From the NCBI RefSeq assembly GCF_013177315.1, contig NZ_CP053661.1, forward strand, positions 5,084,001 to 5,148,000: a stretch of DNA of 64,000 nt. Reading direction: 5' to 3'. A program made the position numbers and the translations under genes. Of the stretch, positions 1-7,051 are shown in pieces; within the stretch, counting starts at the first letter, position 1; the number at the start of each line of letters is the position of its first letter. Source of the DNA: Thermoleptolyngbya sichuanensis A183. GTDB taxonomy: Bacteria; Cyanobacteriota; Cyanobacteriia; Elainellales; Elainellaceae. The notes beneath the pieces are model-generated. The model was not told where the DNA came from. It did no database searches and was given only the letters and a program-made list of their open reading frames with translations.

Positions 1-61
1 TCACTGTGAACCGCAAATCACACAATCGGAAATCCAAAATCGCAAATCCAAAATCGAGAAA

Positions 62-553
62 TTAGCCCACCAATTCAAACTGAATGCCGTGGCTCTGGCG
101 AAAGTCGTGGGTCTGGTGGTCGATGAGGTTGGTATCGCTGAGTTCCAGGTTATAAAAATCCACCGTGTCCTGGTCGAAGTAGGGGCCAGCGTGCCAGGTG
201 CCCAGGTTCAGCTTGATAAAGCAGGTGCCCGGAATGTGGAAGGCGGCGATCGCCTCCAGTTCCGGCTGATCCAATTCCGACGGCGGCGCAACCGCAATCA
301 GCCAATCCTTGCCCTCCAGCGACCCCAGACATTGGGTACACTGCCGATGGCGCGTAATCCGAGAAAACTGCCGGCCTCGCTGGTGCAGCCGCATGATGTA
401 AAACCGAGGAATGCCCCGATCCAAACAAAGCTGAGCATCATCGGGGCCAAACCGCGCCCCATCAGGACTGGCAAAAATCACCTGCCCAAACGGCCGAAAC
501 GCCTCTACCGAAATGGGCTGCACCACAAGCTGACGAACGACTGACGTTGGCAT
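62..553 (-). CDS. allA: Ureidoglycolate lyase family protein (AllA-like cupin)
   Basis: The 163-residue protein has the compact cupin fold signature of the AllA family. The N-terminal V-x-P-I-S-V-E-A-F-R-P-F-G segment and the C-terminal half with G-T-C-F-I-K-L-N-L-G-T-W-H-A-G-P-Y and D-F-Y-N-L-E-L are typical; the W-H histidine is expected in the active site. The family splits ureidoglycolate into glyoxylate and urea, the last step of allantoin breakdown. No other purine-catabolic gene is visible nearby, so the true substrate is open. The ATG at 553 follows a strong GGAGGGTG ribosome site at normal spacing. The gene lies 30 nt behind gpsA and is probably the last gene of a three-gene operon. 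Family assignment is firm; physiological role is inferred. Confidence 0.8.
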   Translation of the reverse strand: MPTSVVRQLVVQPISVEAFRPFGQVIFASPDGARFGPDDAQLCLDRGIPRFYIMRLHQRGRQFSRITRHRQCTQCLGSLEGKDWLIAVAPPSELDQPELEAIAAFHIPGTCFIKLNLGTWHAGPYFDQDTVDFYNLELSDTNLIDHQTHDFRQSHGIQFELVG

Positions 554-583
554 GGGTCACCCTCCCTGTCTTTGCTCTTTGCA

Positions 584-1576
584 CTAATCTTCCGACTTTA
601 AATCCCGCTCCATGAGCGCTTCCACTGCCTGCTGCGGCGTGATTTGCTCATTTAACAGCAGATAGACTTGGTGAGCGATGGGCATGGGGATTTGCTCCCG
701 CTGGGCCACATCAAAGAGGACATTGGCCGTATTCACGCCTTCGGCCGTGCCTTCCAGGTCTGCCAGCACCCGCGACAGAGAAAGCCCCTGGGCAAGCTGA
801 TAGCCGACCTGATAGTTGCGGCTGAGGGGACTATTGCAGGTGGCCAGCAGGTCGCCCAGTCCCGACAGTCCAAAAAATGTATCGGTTTCGCCGCCCAGAT
901 AGGTGCCCACGCGAATGATTTCTGCCAGGGCGCGGGTAATCAGGGCAGATTTGGCATTCGTGCCCAGTTTCAGCCCGTCGCACACGCCCACGGCGATCGC
1001 AATCACGTTTTTTAGCGTGCCGCCCAGTTCAGTGCCCAGTGGATCGGTATTCGTATAGACCCGGAAGCGCTCGGAGGCAAACACCCGCTGCACAAACTGC
1101 GCCGCCGCCGCGTCGCTGCTGGACACCACCGTTGCCGCCGGGAGGTCTTGCATGATTTCCTTGGCCAGGTTGGGGCCCGAGAGGACGGCGATCGCCTGCT
1201 GCGGCAGGGCATCCCGCCAGAGTTGGGTAGGCGTGCGCCCGGTTTCTGGATCAAGCCCTTTGGTGGCGCTGACTAGGATAGTCGCCGGGTCTATTCCGAT
1301 TTGTCCCAAACGCGGTGCCAATTCCACCACGCCCTTAATCGACATCGCAGACACCAAAATTTCAGCCCCGATTAGGCTGTCTTCGATGGGCGCATGAAAC
1401 CGCCGCGACCAGCGCCGCACCCGATGCCCATTACGCTCTGCTAGCGTGGCCAGAGTGCCGCCCCAAGCTCCAGCCCCCAACACTGTCAGATTCACGGTCG
1501 GTCGAAGGGGTACTGGCTTGGGCAGGCTTGCAGCAGACACGCTTTCCGCAGAAAAATTCGCAGGCTGAGCCGTCAT
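584..1576 (-). CDS. gpsA: Glycerol-3-phosphate dehydrogenase [NAD(P)+]
   Basis: The 330-residue protein reduces dihydroxyacetone phosphate to sn-glycerol 3-phosphate, supplying the backbone for membrane lipids; it is a cytoplasmic soluble enzyme. The dinucleotide-binding G-A-G-A-W-G-G-T loop is near residue 35, preceded by a variable 25-residue N-terminal extension. Further family blocks are S-G-P-N-L-A-K-E, G-T-L-K-N-V-I-A-I-A with the catalytic lysine, and L-S-G-L-G-D-L-L-A-T-C. Length is normal for the family. Its ATG overlaps the stop codon of the upstream small membrane protein (ATGA, 1573-1576), indicating translational coupling. An AllA-like gene follows 30 nt downstream. Confidence 0.96.
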   Translation of the reverse strand: MTAQPANFSAESVSAASLPKPVPLRPTVNLTVLGAGAWGGTLATLAERNGHRVRRWSRRFHAPIEDSLIGAEILVSAMSIKGVVELAPRLGQIGIDPATILVSATKGLDPETGRTPTQLWRDALPQQAIAVLSGPNLAKEIMQDLPAATVVSSSDAAAAQFVQRVFASERFRVYTNTDPLGTELGGTLKNVIAIAVGVCDGLKLGTNAKSALITRALAEIIRVGTYLGGETDTFFGLSGLGDLLATCNSPLSRNYQVGYQLAQGLSLSRVLADLEGTAEGVNTANVLFDVAQREQIPMPIAHQVYLLLNEQITPQQAVEALMERDLKSED

Positions 1577-1782
1577 AGGAGCCGTCCACCCAACGAAGCC
1601 GTCCAGGAGATCATCCGCGCCACCCAGCCGCTGCTGTGGGCGAACGGTAGGGCTGAGAGATCGACGGGTGCAGGGATCATCTCGCCTCGCCAGTCGAGCA
1701 GTTGCACGATCAGCAGGTAGGCAATGCTCAGCAAAATGGCGATCGCCCCTGTAATCACCGCTACCACTTTAGATCGATCCAT
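1573..1782 (-). CDS. Small membrane protein upstream of gpsA
   Basis: A 69-residue protein with one clear N-terminal membrane segment (V-A-V-I-T-G-A-I-A-I-L-L-S-I-A-Y-L-L-I-V) after a short basic M-D-R-S-K start. The rest is a short amphipathic tail with no recognised domain. The ATG at 1782 is preferred over an in-frame GTG at 1797 because a GAGG sequence lies about nine bases before it. The stop overlaps the gpsA start by four bases, so the two are very likely translated together. Function is unknown; small one-helix proteins of this kind are common in cyanobacteria. Confidence 0.6.
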   Translation of the reverse strand: MDRSKVVAVITGAIAILLSIAYLLIVQLLDWRGEMIPAPVDLSALPFAHSSGWVARMISWTASLGGRLL

Positions 1783-1828
1783 TGCACCACGCCTCACACG
1801 CTATTAAAGGGGTTTGTTTAAGAAGTCT

Positions 1829-1927
1829 GGGCACCTCGATTAATTGCCTTATTGAGAATCTTAGGAGCCTGAAACCCTTGTTTTCTCGTAGCTATTCTCA
1901 AGAGGATCTGAATTTTTCGAGGTGCCC
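1829..1927. mobile_element. 99-bp MITE-like element, copy A
   Basis: Ends are perfect 11-bp inverted repeats, GGGCACCTCGA and TCGAGGTGCCC. The element is flanked by the direct repeat GTCT on both sides (1825-1828 and 1928-1931), which is a 4-bp target-site duplication. It has no coding capacity. A second copy, 91 of 99 positions identical by hand count and in the opposite orientation, is at 29335-29433. It lies in the intergenic space between the gpsA operon promoter side and the NYN gene. The mobilising transposase is not identifiable here; the inverted ends do not match those of the insertion sequence at 53514. Confidence 0.85.
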
Positions 1928-1944
1928 GTCTGTTCAATAGTTTT

Positions 1945-1980
1945 GTTCAAGAAGGCTGTTCAAGAAGGCTGTTCAAGATC
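1945..1980. repeat. 13-bp tandem repeat
   Basis: Two full copies and a partial third copy of GTTCAAGAAGGCT stand in direct tandem a few bases beyond the end of the MITE. It is non-coding and probably arose by slippage. Confidence 0.8.
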
Positions 1981-2078
1981 CCTGCCGGAGGGACTTGATC
2001 TGGAGGTTCCGTCGAGTCTGCGATCGCCCAGAACCCACAACCAGAGAAGGCTTCAACTGGTGCAATGGTCCACTTTGA

Positions 2079-2594
2079 TCAGCCATCCACTTTTTCGATT
2101 TGGTCGCGGATATCGTTGAGGTCAATGTATTTATCCGTCACATTTCGCAGTTCGCGGGCAATCATGCCCTCAGTAGACACAACTGTAATATGGGTGCTTT
2201 TAGAGCGTAGCAGTTCAATCGCCCGCTCAAAGTCGCCATCGCCGCTAAACAGGATCACCCGGTCATACTGATCGACCGTATTGAACATATCGATCACGAT
2301 TTCCACATCCAGGTTTGCTTTCTGGGAATAGCGCCCGGAGTTGTCGTCGTAATACTCCTTCAAAATTTTAGTTCGCACGGTGTATCCCAGGCTAATTAGC
2401 GCATCTCGAAACCCACGCTGATCCTGCGGATCTTTCAGCCCCGTGTACCAGAAAGCGTTGATCAACTCAACGTCGGGGTCGTTTGTGAAATAATCCAGGA
2501 CTCGTCGCGGGTCGAAGAACCAGCCATTTTTTTGTTGAGCGTAGAACATATTGTTCCCATCAACAAAAATCGAAAGGCGGCTAACAGATGACAT
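2079..2594 (-). CDS. NYN domain (LabA-like/DUF88) protein
   Basis: This 171-residue protein is a single NYN domain, a PIN-like nuclease fold. The first strand carries I-F-V-D-G-N-N-M with the leading acidic residue, a central acidic block reads K-A-N-L-D-V-E-I-V-I-D-M, and F-S-G-D-G-D-F-E-R supplies the third acidic cluster. These are the metal-binding acids expected for RNA cleavage. LabA, the best-known cyanobacterial relative, acts in circadian output; whether this protein does so cannot be told from sequence. It stands alone, with 420 bp of non-coding DNA upstream. Start ATG at 2594 gives the usual M-x-S-x-x-R-L-S-I-F-V-D-G start. Confidence 0.88.
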   Translation of the reverse strand: MSSVSRLSIFVDGNNMFYAQQKNGWFFDPRRVLDYFTNDPDVELINAFWYTGLKDPQDQRGFRDALISLGYTVRTKILKEYYDDNSGRYSQKANLDVEIVIDMFNTVDQYDRVILFSGDGDFERAIELLRSKSTHITVVSTEGMIARELRNVTDKYIDLNDIRDQIEKVDG

Positions 2595-3014
2595 AGAAGT
2601 TAGAACCTAAAAATTAGGGAGCTTAGAGAATTAGAGTCTATTGCTTAACGTAAGTCAGGCATCGCACAAAGCAGGCACAATCTACTCCGGCGGAGATTCC
2701 TGAGCGGCATAAATTTAGAAACTTTTGGAGAACTAGGGGCTGATAAATGCTCTCAGTATAGCAACTGCGCCCAGCGTCGCTGTTTTTCAACGCACAGGAA
2801 TGTCCTGTGCTGAATCAGCTTTACGGTTGCGGTCAGCCTCCAGAAAGGCTCATCCCACGGTCTTTTCAGCTATTTGGCAGAATCACTTGATTCCTCAAGC
2901 TTTGCGCCAAGATTCAGCCCTGAGACACAGAGACAAGCTCAAGCTGCACGGGGGATGCAACTGCTGGAGGCGATGACAGCGGAGCTACGGGGGCGATCGC
3001 CCGCTCTCCCGCTT
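2595..3014. other. Intergenic region, 420 bp, no gene seen
   Basis: Lies between the 3' end of the sulfurtransferase gene and the 5' end of the NYN gene. No convincing reading frame, RNA gene or strong hairpin was found. It should contain the NYN promoter and the end of the sulfurtransferase transcript. Confidence 0.6.
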
Positions 3015-3986
3015 CTACCCCGGTGGCGTTCCCGATTCATCAACTAAATACGAACACCAGTCACTCCAGCTTCCAGCATAAAGCTTGCTCTGGCTGCCCC
3101 GCCCTGCCATCTCCAGCGACAGCAGGTTGACACAAGCCGTCACGCCAGAGCCGCAGTAGACAATAATCTCCTCCACTTCATCAATCTCGTTGGTATCGGT
3201 ATTGGTATCAGCATTGGTATCGGCATTAGTCTTGGTCTTGGATAAATCCTGCCAGCGCTGACGCTGCACCTCAACGGAGAGTACCCTGCCCCGATCGTCT
3301 GTCACGCCCTGCCAGGGATAGTTGACCGCGCCAGGAATATGCCCCGCGATCGGATCGATGGGTTCGCGCTCTCCTCGATAGCGATCGCCCTCCCGCGAAT
3401 CCACCAGCACCACGCCTGCTCGATCTTTGCGCCGCTTCACCGTTTCAATATCCACTACCATCTCTGGGCGTAACGCAGGCACAAACTGCCCTGCCTGCCG
3501 TGGGGTGCTGGGCGCAGTCGCCGCTGTCACAGGATATCCTGCCGCCTGCCAGTGCGCGAAGCCACCGTCTAGCACCGCCACCCGATCATGCCCCAGATAC
3601 CGCAACAGCCACCAAAACCGAGACGCAAAGCCCAAACGGGAGTCATCATAGGCAATCACCCAGGTTTCGCCGCGGGTAATGCCCGCTGCCGCCAGGGTTT
3701 GCGCCAGAGCGTCTGGGTGGGGCAGGGGATGGCGGCCGCCGTGGCGCTGCACGGGCCCCGACAGGTCAGCATTCAGGTCAAAATACACCGCACCCGGAAT
3801 GTGGCCTTGGTAATACTGCTGCCGCCCCAAGTCTGGCTCCATCAGCGAGAACCGACAGTCGGCGATCGCCACGCTCGGATCATCCAGATGAGCCAGCAGC
3901 CAGTCTGCGGTCACGACAGCAGCAGGGCTAGGAACGGGGTCGGGTGAAATCTCTTGTGAAATCTTTCGTGAAATCTCTTCAGCCAT
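3015..3986 (-). CDS. Two-domain sulfurtransferase (rhodanese/MST family)
   Basis: The protein (323 residues) has two tandem rhodanese domains. The first, roughly residues 25-145, opens with V-T-A-D-W-L-L-A-H-L and contains G-H-I-P-G-A-V-Y-F-D but no active cysteine. The second, roughly 175-315, has G-H-I-P-G-A-V-N-Y-P-W and the active-site loop C-G-S-G-V-T-A with Cys278. A C-G-S-G-V-T-A loop is typical of 3-mercaptopyruvate sulfurtransferases, whereas thiosulfate enzymes usually have C-R-K-G-V-T. It moves sulfane sulfur to cyanide or thiols in the cytoplasm. A low-complexity Asn/Thr/Asp stretch (about residues 250-268) precedes the active-site strand and looks like slippage expansion. The start ATG is at 3986. 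Confidence 0.92.
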   Translation of the reverse strand: MAEEISRKISQEISPDPVPSPAAVVTADWLLAHLDDPSVAIADCRFSLMEPDLGRQQYYQGHIPGAVYFDLNADLSGPVQRHGGRHPLPHPDALAQTLAAAGITRGETWVIAYDDSRLGFASRFWWLLRYLGHDRVAVLDGGFAHWQAAGYPVTAATAPSTPRQAGQFVPALRPEMVVDIETVKRRKDRAGVVLVDSREGDRYRGEREPIDPIAGHIPGAVNYPWQGVTDDRGRVLSVEVQRQRWQDLSKTKTNADTNADTNTDTNEIDEVEEIIVYCGSGVTACVNLLSLEMAGRGSQSKLYAGSWSDWCSYLVDESGTPPG

Positions 3987-4796
3987 TCAAGGTATATTTT
4001 CTGGTTAAGGTAAATTCGGTTGGGCACGGACTAGGTGTGGGTACATTGGGCTGTAGGCAGGGCACAGGTAAAGCGAAACGGGCGTAGAGCATCGCCCCAG
4101 TTGCCGATGCCACCAGCATATCCGCCACAAATCCGCTACCACTGGTCACCGCTACAGATACTTGGAAGAAATCTCTAAAATACAAGTGGTTAATCTCTCA
4201 CTAACCTCTGGTCATCCTGAGGCATTAAAAACGATTCCAGCTAGAAAAGCGAATGAAGATTCGTGGTTTAGAAGTCATTCAAGACTGCGATACATTGATT
4301 TGCTATTCTTGCCGTTCTCGCCGCTTTCATTTGGTTTTTTAATCAGTTAGGACTTACGCAATTGGACGATTTCTCGCGGGCGCAGCCCGCGAGAAATCGT
4401 CCAAAACCCAGGAAACCTACCACAAGTGCGTAAATCCTGTCAGTTTTTTAATTAATTCCAGAGAGAGGGAGCGCCTCTCGGCTGTTTCCTGGTGTTGCAG
4501 TAAACCCCGAAAACCCTTTAATCCTCTGATTTGGGAAAATTCAGCGTTGTATAGACTACATTTAGGCTTGGTCTAACTCTCCAGTCTAAGACTATAAGTT
4601 CTGTTACCTCCCCGGCGGGATTGTTAAGCCTTAAATGCAGAAAATCTCCGTAAAAAGCCTGATCTCTGGTGTTCAGTCATTCAACATACTGAAGTAATTA
4701 TGAGCTATTCGAGCGCCCTCCTCAAGATCGACACATAGAAAATCTGCGCTCCAAAATCTTCCTAGCCCCTCCAGCGAGCGAAAGCGAGATCTTCCT
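3987..4796. other. Intergenic region with a MITE; no gene
   Basis: About 810 bp between divergent genes. Two short frames (one on each strand between 3979 and 4350) have no family resemblance and were not accepted. The only organised structure is the palindromic element at 4344-4443. The remainder should hold the promoters of the sulfurtransferase and the HD-GYP regulator. Confidence 0.6.
4344..4443. mobile_element. Palindromic MITE with ACTTACGCA-type ends
   Basis: The left end (GTTAGGACTTACGCA) and the right end (TGCGTAAATCCTGT) are imperfect inverted repeats. Inside is a perfect 20-bp stem, TTGGACGATTTCTCGCGGGC with its complement, around a 3-nt loop (4362-4404). The 9-bp direct repeat TTTTTTAAT flanks it at 4335-4343 and 4444-4452 and may be the target duplication. 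It has no coding capacity. TAGGACTTACGCA-ended elements are common in cyanobacterial genomes; only one copy is present in this window. Confidence 0.75.
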
Positions 4797-5774
4797 GTGA
4801 ACTACTCTGATTCTGAAAAGCCTAAAATCCTTGTCGTAGATGATCACCCATCAAGCCGCATGACAGCGGTTGCGCTTTTGTCAGTGGAAGGCTACGACGT
4901 GCTAGAGGCAGACAGCGGCACTGCCGCGCTGGACTGCGTGGCGCAGGCTAATCCAGACCTGATTCTGCTGGACGTGATGATGCCAGGAATGGACGGCTAC
5001 GAAGTTTGCCGCCAGCTCAAGCAGGATGAGCATACACGCCTGATTCCGGTCGTCTTTGTCACTGCACTAAACGATCGCCGCGCCCGCTTGCGAGGCATTG
5101 AGGCCGGTGGCGATGATTTTTTGTCGAAGCCGTTTGATCAGCTAGAACTCTCGGCCCGCGTGAATTCTTTGGTGCGCCAAAAGCGGCTGAATGAGGATCT
5201 GGATCATGCGGGGCAGGTGCTATTTTCGATTGCCCGCACGATTGAGAGTCGAGATCCCAACACGGGCGACCACTGCGAGCGGCTAGTGCAACTGGGCAAG
5301 GCGTTTGGCGAGTTTCTGGGCCTCTCGCGGACGGAAGTGCGCGACCTGATGTGGGGCGGCTATCTGCACGACATTGGCAAGGTCGGGATTCCGGATGCAG
5401 TGCTGCTTAAGGTGGGTCAGCTTTCTCCCGAAGAATGGATTATCATGCGCCAGCATGTGCTGATTGGTGAGCGCATCTGCCAACCGCTGCGAACGATGCA
5501 GGGAGTGGTTCCCATTATCCGCCATCATCATGAACGCTGGGACGGGTCGGGGTATCCAGACGGACTGAAGGGCAATGAGATTCCCTACCTGGCTCAGATT
5601 TTCCAGTTGATCGATATCTACGACGCGCTGACCAGCGAGCGTCCCTATAAATCAGCCTTTTCACCCGAAGAGGCGCTGAAGATCATGATGGAAGAAACGG
5701 CGAAAGGGTGGCGCAATCCTGACCTGATGGATAAGTTTTCCAGCTTTATTGGCGCAAGGGCGATTGCCGCTTAG
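4797..5774 (+). CDS. Response regulator with HD-GYP c-di-GMP phosphodiesterase-type domain
   Basis: The 325-residue protein has an N-terminal receiver domain (about 10-125) with the acidic pair D15-D16, the phospho-acceptor D59 in L-L-D-V-M-M-P-G and the conserved lysine in S-K-P-F. A linker helix leads to an HD-GYP domain (about 135-320) with H-D-I-G-K at residues 191-195, H-H-H-E-R-W-D-G-S-G-Y-P-D-G (GYP at about 252-254) and D-I-Y-D-A-L-T. HD-GYP domains hydrolyse cyclic di-GMP using a bound metal pair; all signature residues are present, so activity is likely. The start is GTG at 4797; no sensor kinase is adjacent. The stop region is duplicated downstream (5826-5856). Confidence 0.93.
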   Translation: MNYSDSEKPKILVVDDHPSSRMTAVALLSVEGYDVLEADSGTAALDCVAQANPDLILLDVMMPGMDGYEVCRQLKQDEHTRLIPVVFVTALNDRRARLRGIEAGGDDFLSKPFDQLELSARVNSLVRQKRLNEDLDHAGQVLFSIARTIESRDPNTGDHCERLVQLGKAFGEFLGLSRTEVRDLMWGGYLHDIGKVGIPDAVLLKVGQLSPEEWIIMRQHVLIGERICQPLRTMQGVVPIIRHHHERWDGSGYPDGLKGNEIPYLAQIFQLIDIYDALTSERPYKSAFSPEEALKIMMEETAKGWRNPDLMDKFSSFIGARAIAA

Positions 5775-5856
5775 CCCAGCAAGCTGCCTCAACTCCAGCA
5801 AGCTGCCTTAACTAACGAGTTGTTAGCAAGGGCGATCGCCGCTTAGCCCAGCAAGC
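5754..5856. repeat. 31-bp direct repeat over the stop codon of the HD-GYP gene
   Basis: Copy 1 (5754-5784) covers the last codons, the TAG stop and the first downstream bases of the HD-GYP gene. Copy 2 (5826-5856) repeats it with a single T-to-C change, which creates a HIP1 site GCGATCGC. Between them are two tandem copies of an 18-bp unit beginning CAGCAAGCTGCCT. The arrangement shows a local duplication with a 72-bp offset. Confidence 0.85.
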
Positions 5857-6037
5857 CATAGGATTCTGACGGTTTCCCAGTCGTGGCGGTGCGTGTGCAA
5901 AATGCGCGCGCAAAACCTGATAACTGCTCATGTCATAATCAAGCGGGATCAAGCGGGCCTGAGCGCTGCGGTATGACTGAACTTCGTCGCATCAGCGCCC
6001 AAGACGCTGCCGCTAGACAAGGCATGATAAGGCACGC

Positions 6038-7051
6038 ATGAAAAGACTGGTTTCGATTCTCGTCAGCGGCGTGATTCTGCTGCTGATTTACTGGAAGATT
6101 GACTTTTCTGGGCTGATCCGAGTGTTCCGCGAGTGCGATCGCCCGTGGATGGCCATCAGCCTGGGCATGGTGATTCCGCTGGCGATGCTAACGGCGGGAC
6201 GGCTGCAAATGCTGATGCCTGGGACGGGGGGTAGGGGTTATGAGCCAGAGCCTGAGTTGATCCCCGATCCCTGGGATTTGAAACCTGATCCCGCCCGCCT
6301 CAGCTTTTGGGAAGCAAACCAACTGATTCTGGCGGCAAGTTCACTGAACATGGTGCTGCCGTCGAAGATGGGGGATATTGCCAAGGCCTATTTCATGCGC
6401 GATCGCGGGCATTTGACAGGTTTCCTGGCGCTGTCGCTGGTAGTGTTTGAAAAAGCCTGCGATATGCTGTCGCTGCTGCTGTGGTGCGTGTTTGGGCTGC
6501 TGCTCTATCCCCAAAAGGACTGGCTGTTTTGGGTGATGACGGTGAGCGTGCTGAGTGGGCTGGTGCTGGGGCTGCTGCTGCTGGGCTGGCCGCGCTTTGC
6601 CCAGTTTTTCTTCCGACAGGCAGAGCGGATTGCGCCGAAAAAGATGGGCAAAAAGCTGGTGACGCTAAGCCATTCTTGGCAGGAGATGCACGATTATTTT
6701 TGGGGCGATCGCCCCCGGCTTGCAAAAATCTCGGCGATGTCAATTTTCATCTGGTTTTTGCACCTGCTGCAAATCTGGTTTTTCATTCTGGCGCTGAGGG
6801 CGTGGGTGCCGTTTGTCACGAACCTGGCGCTGTCGCCGCTGGCGATTTTGGCGGGGCTGCTGCCGCTGACGTTTGCGGGCGTGGGCACGCGGGATGCAGC
6901 GCTCATTTTGTTCTATGCACCCTATTTCAATGCGGCAACGGCGGCGGCGCTGGGGGTGCTGTGTACATCGCGTTACTTCATTCCGGCGATCGCCGGCCTA
7001 CCCTTCCTCGGACAATACCTCAGCGTTGCGCGGGAGATCCGCCGGGGCTGA
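6038..7051 (+). CDS. Flippase-like membrane protein (YbhN / lysylphosphatidylglycerol synthase TM domain family)
   Basis: The 337-residue integral membrane protein has about eight hydrophobic segments. Family marks are the N-terminal hydrophobic run, L-N-M-V-L-P-S-K-M-G-D near residues 104-114, the following F-x-x-L-S-L-V-V-F-E-K-A-x-D segment and the C-terminal L-P-L-T-F-A-G-V-G-T-R-D-A. This is the domain that in MprF moves aminoacylated lipids across the membrane; the stand-alone YbhN/AglD-type forms often sit in glycolipid and polyprenyl-sugar loci. A loop with several prolines and acidic residues (about 62-90) lies between the second and third segments. The 3' end overlaps the 3' end of the opposite-strand glycosyltransferase gene by 54 bp. 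A role in moving a lipid-linked substrate for the neighbouring glycosyltransferases is an inference from position. Confidence 0.82.
   Translation: MKRLVSILVSGVILLLIYWKIDFSGLIRVFRECDRPWMAISLGMVIPLAMLTAGRLQMLMPGTGGRGYEPEPELIPDPWDLKPDPARLSFWEANQLILAASSLNMVLPSKMGDIAKAYFMRDRGHLTGFLALSLVVFEKACDMLSLLLWCVFGLLLYPQKDWLFWVMTVSVLSGLVLGLLLLGWPRFAQFFFRQAERIAPKKMGKKLVTLSHSWQEMHDYFWGDRPRLAKISAMSIFIWFLHLLQIWFFILALRAWVPFVTNLALSPLAILAGLLPLTFAGVGTRDAALILFYAPYFNAATAAALGVLCTSRYFIPAIAGLPFLGQYLSVAREIRRG

Noticed and set aside
3979-4185. 68-codon minus-strand frame before the sulfurtransferase
   Set aside because: It overlaps the sulfurtransferase start, has no ribosome site and no family resemblance.
4162-4350. 62-codon plus-strand frame
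   Set aside because: It runs into the left end of the MITE, which supplies its stop; no family or ribosome site.
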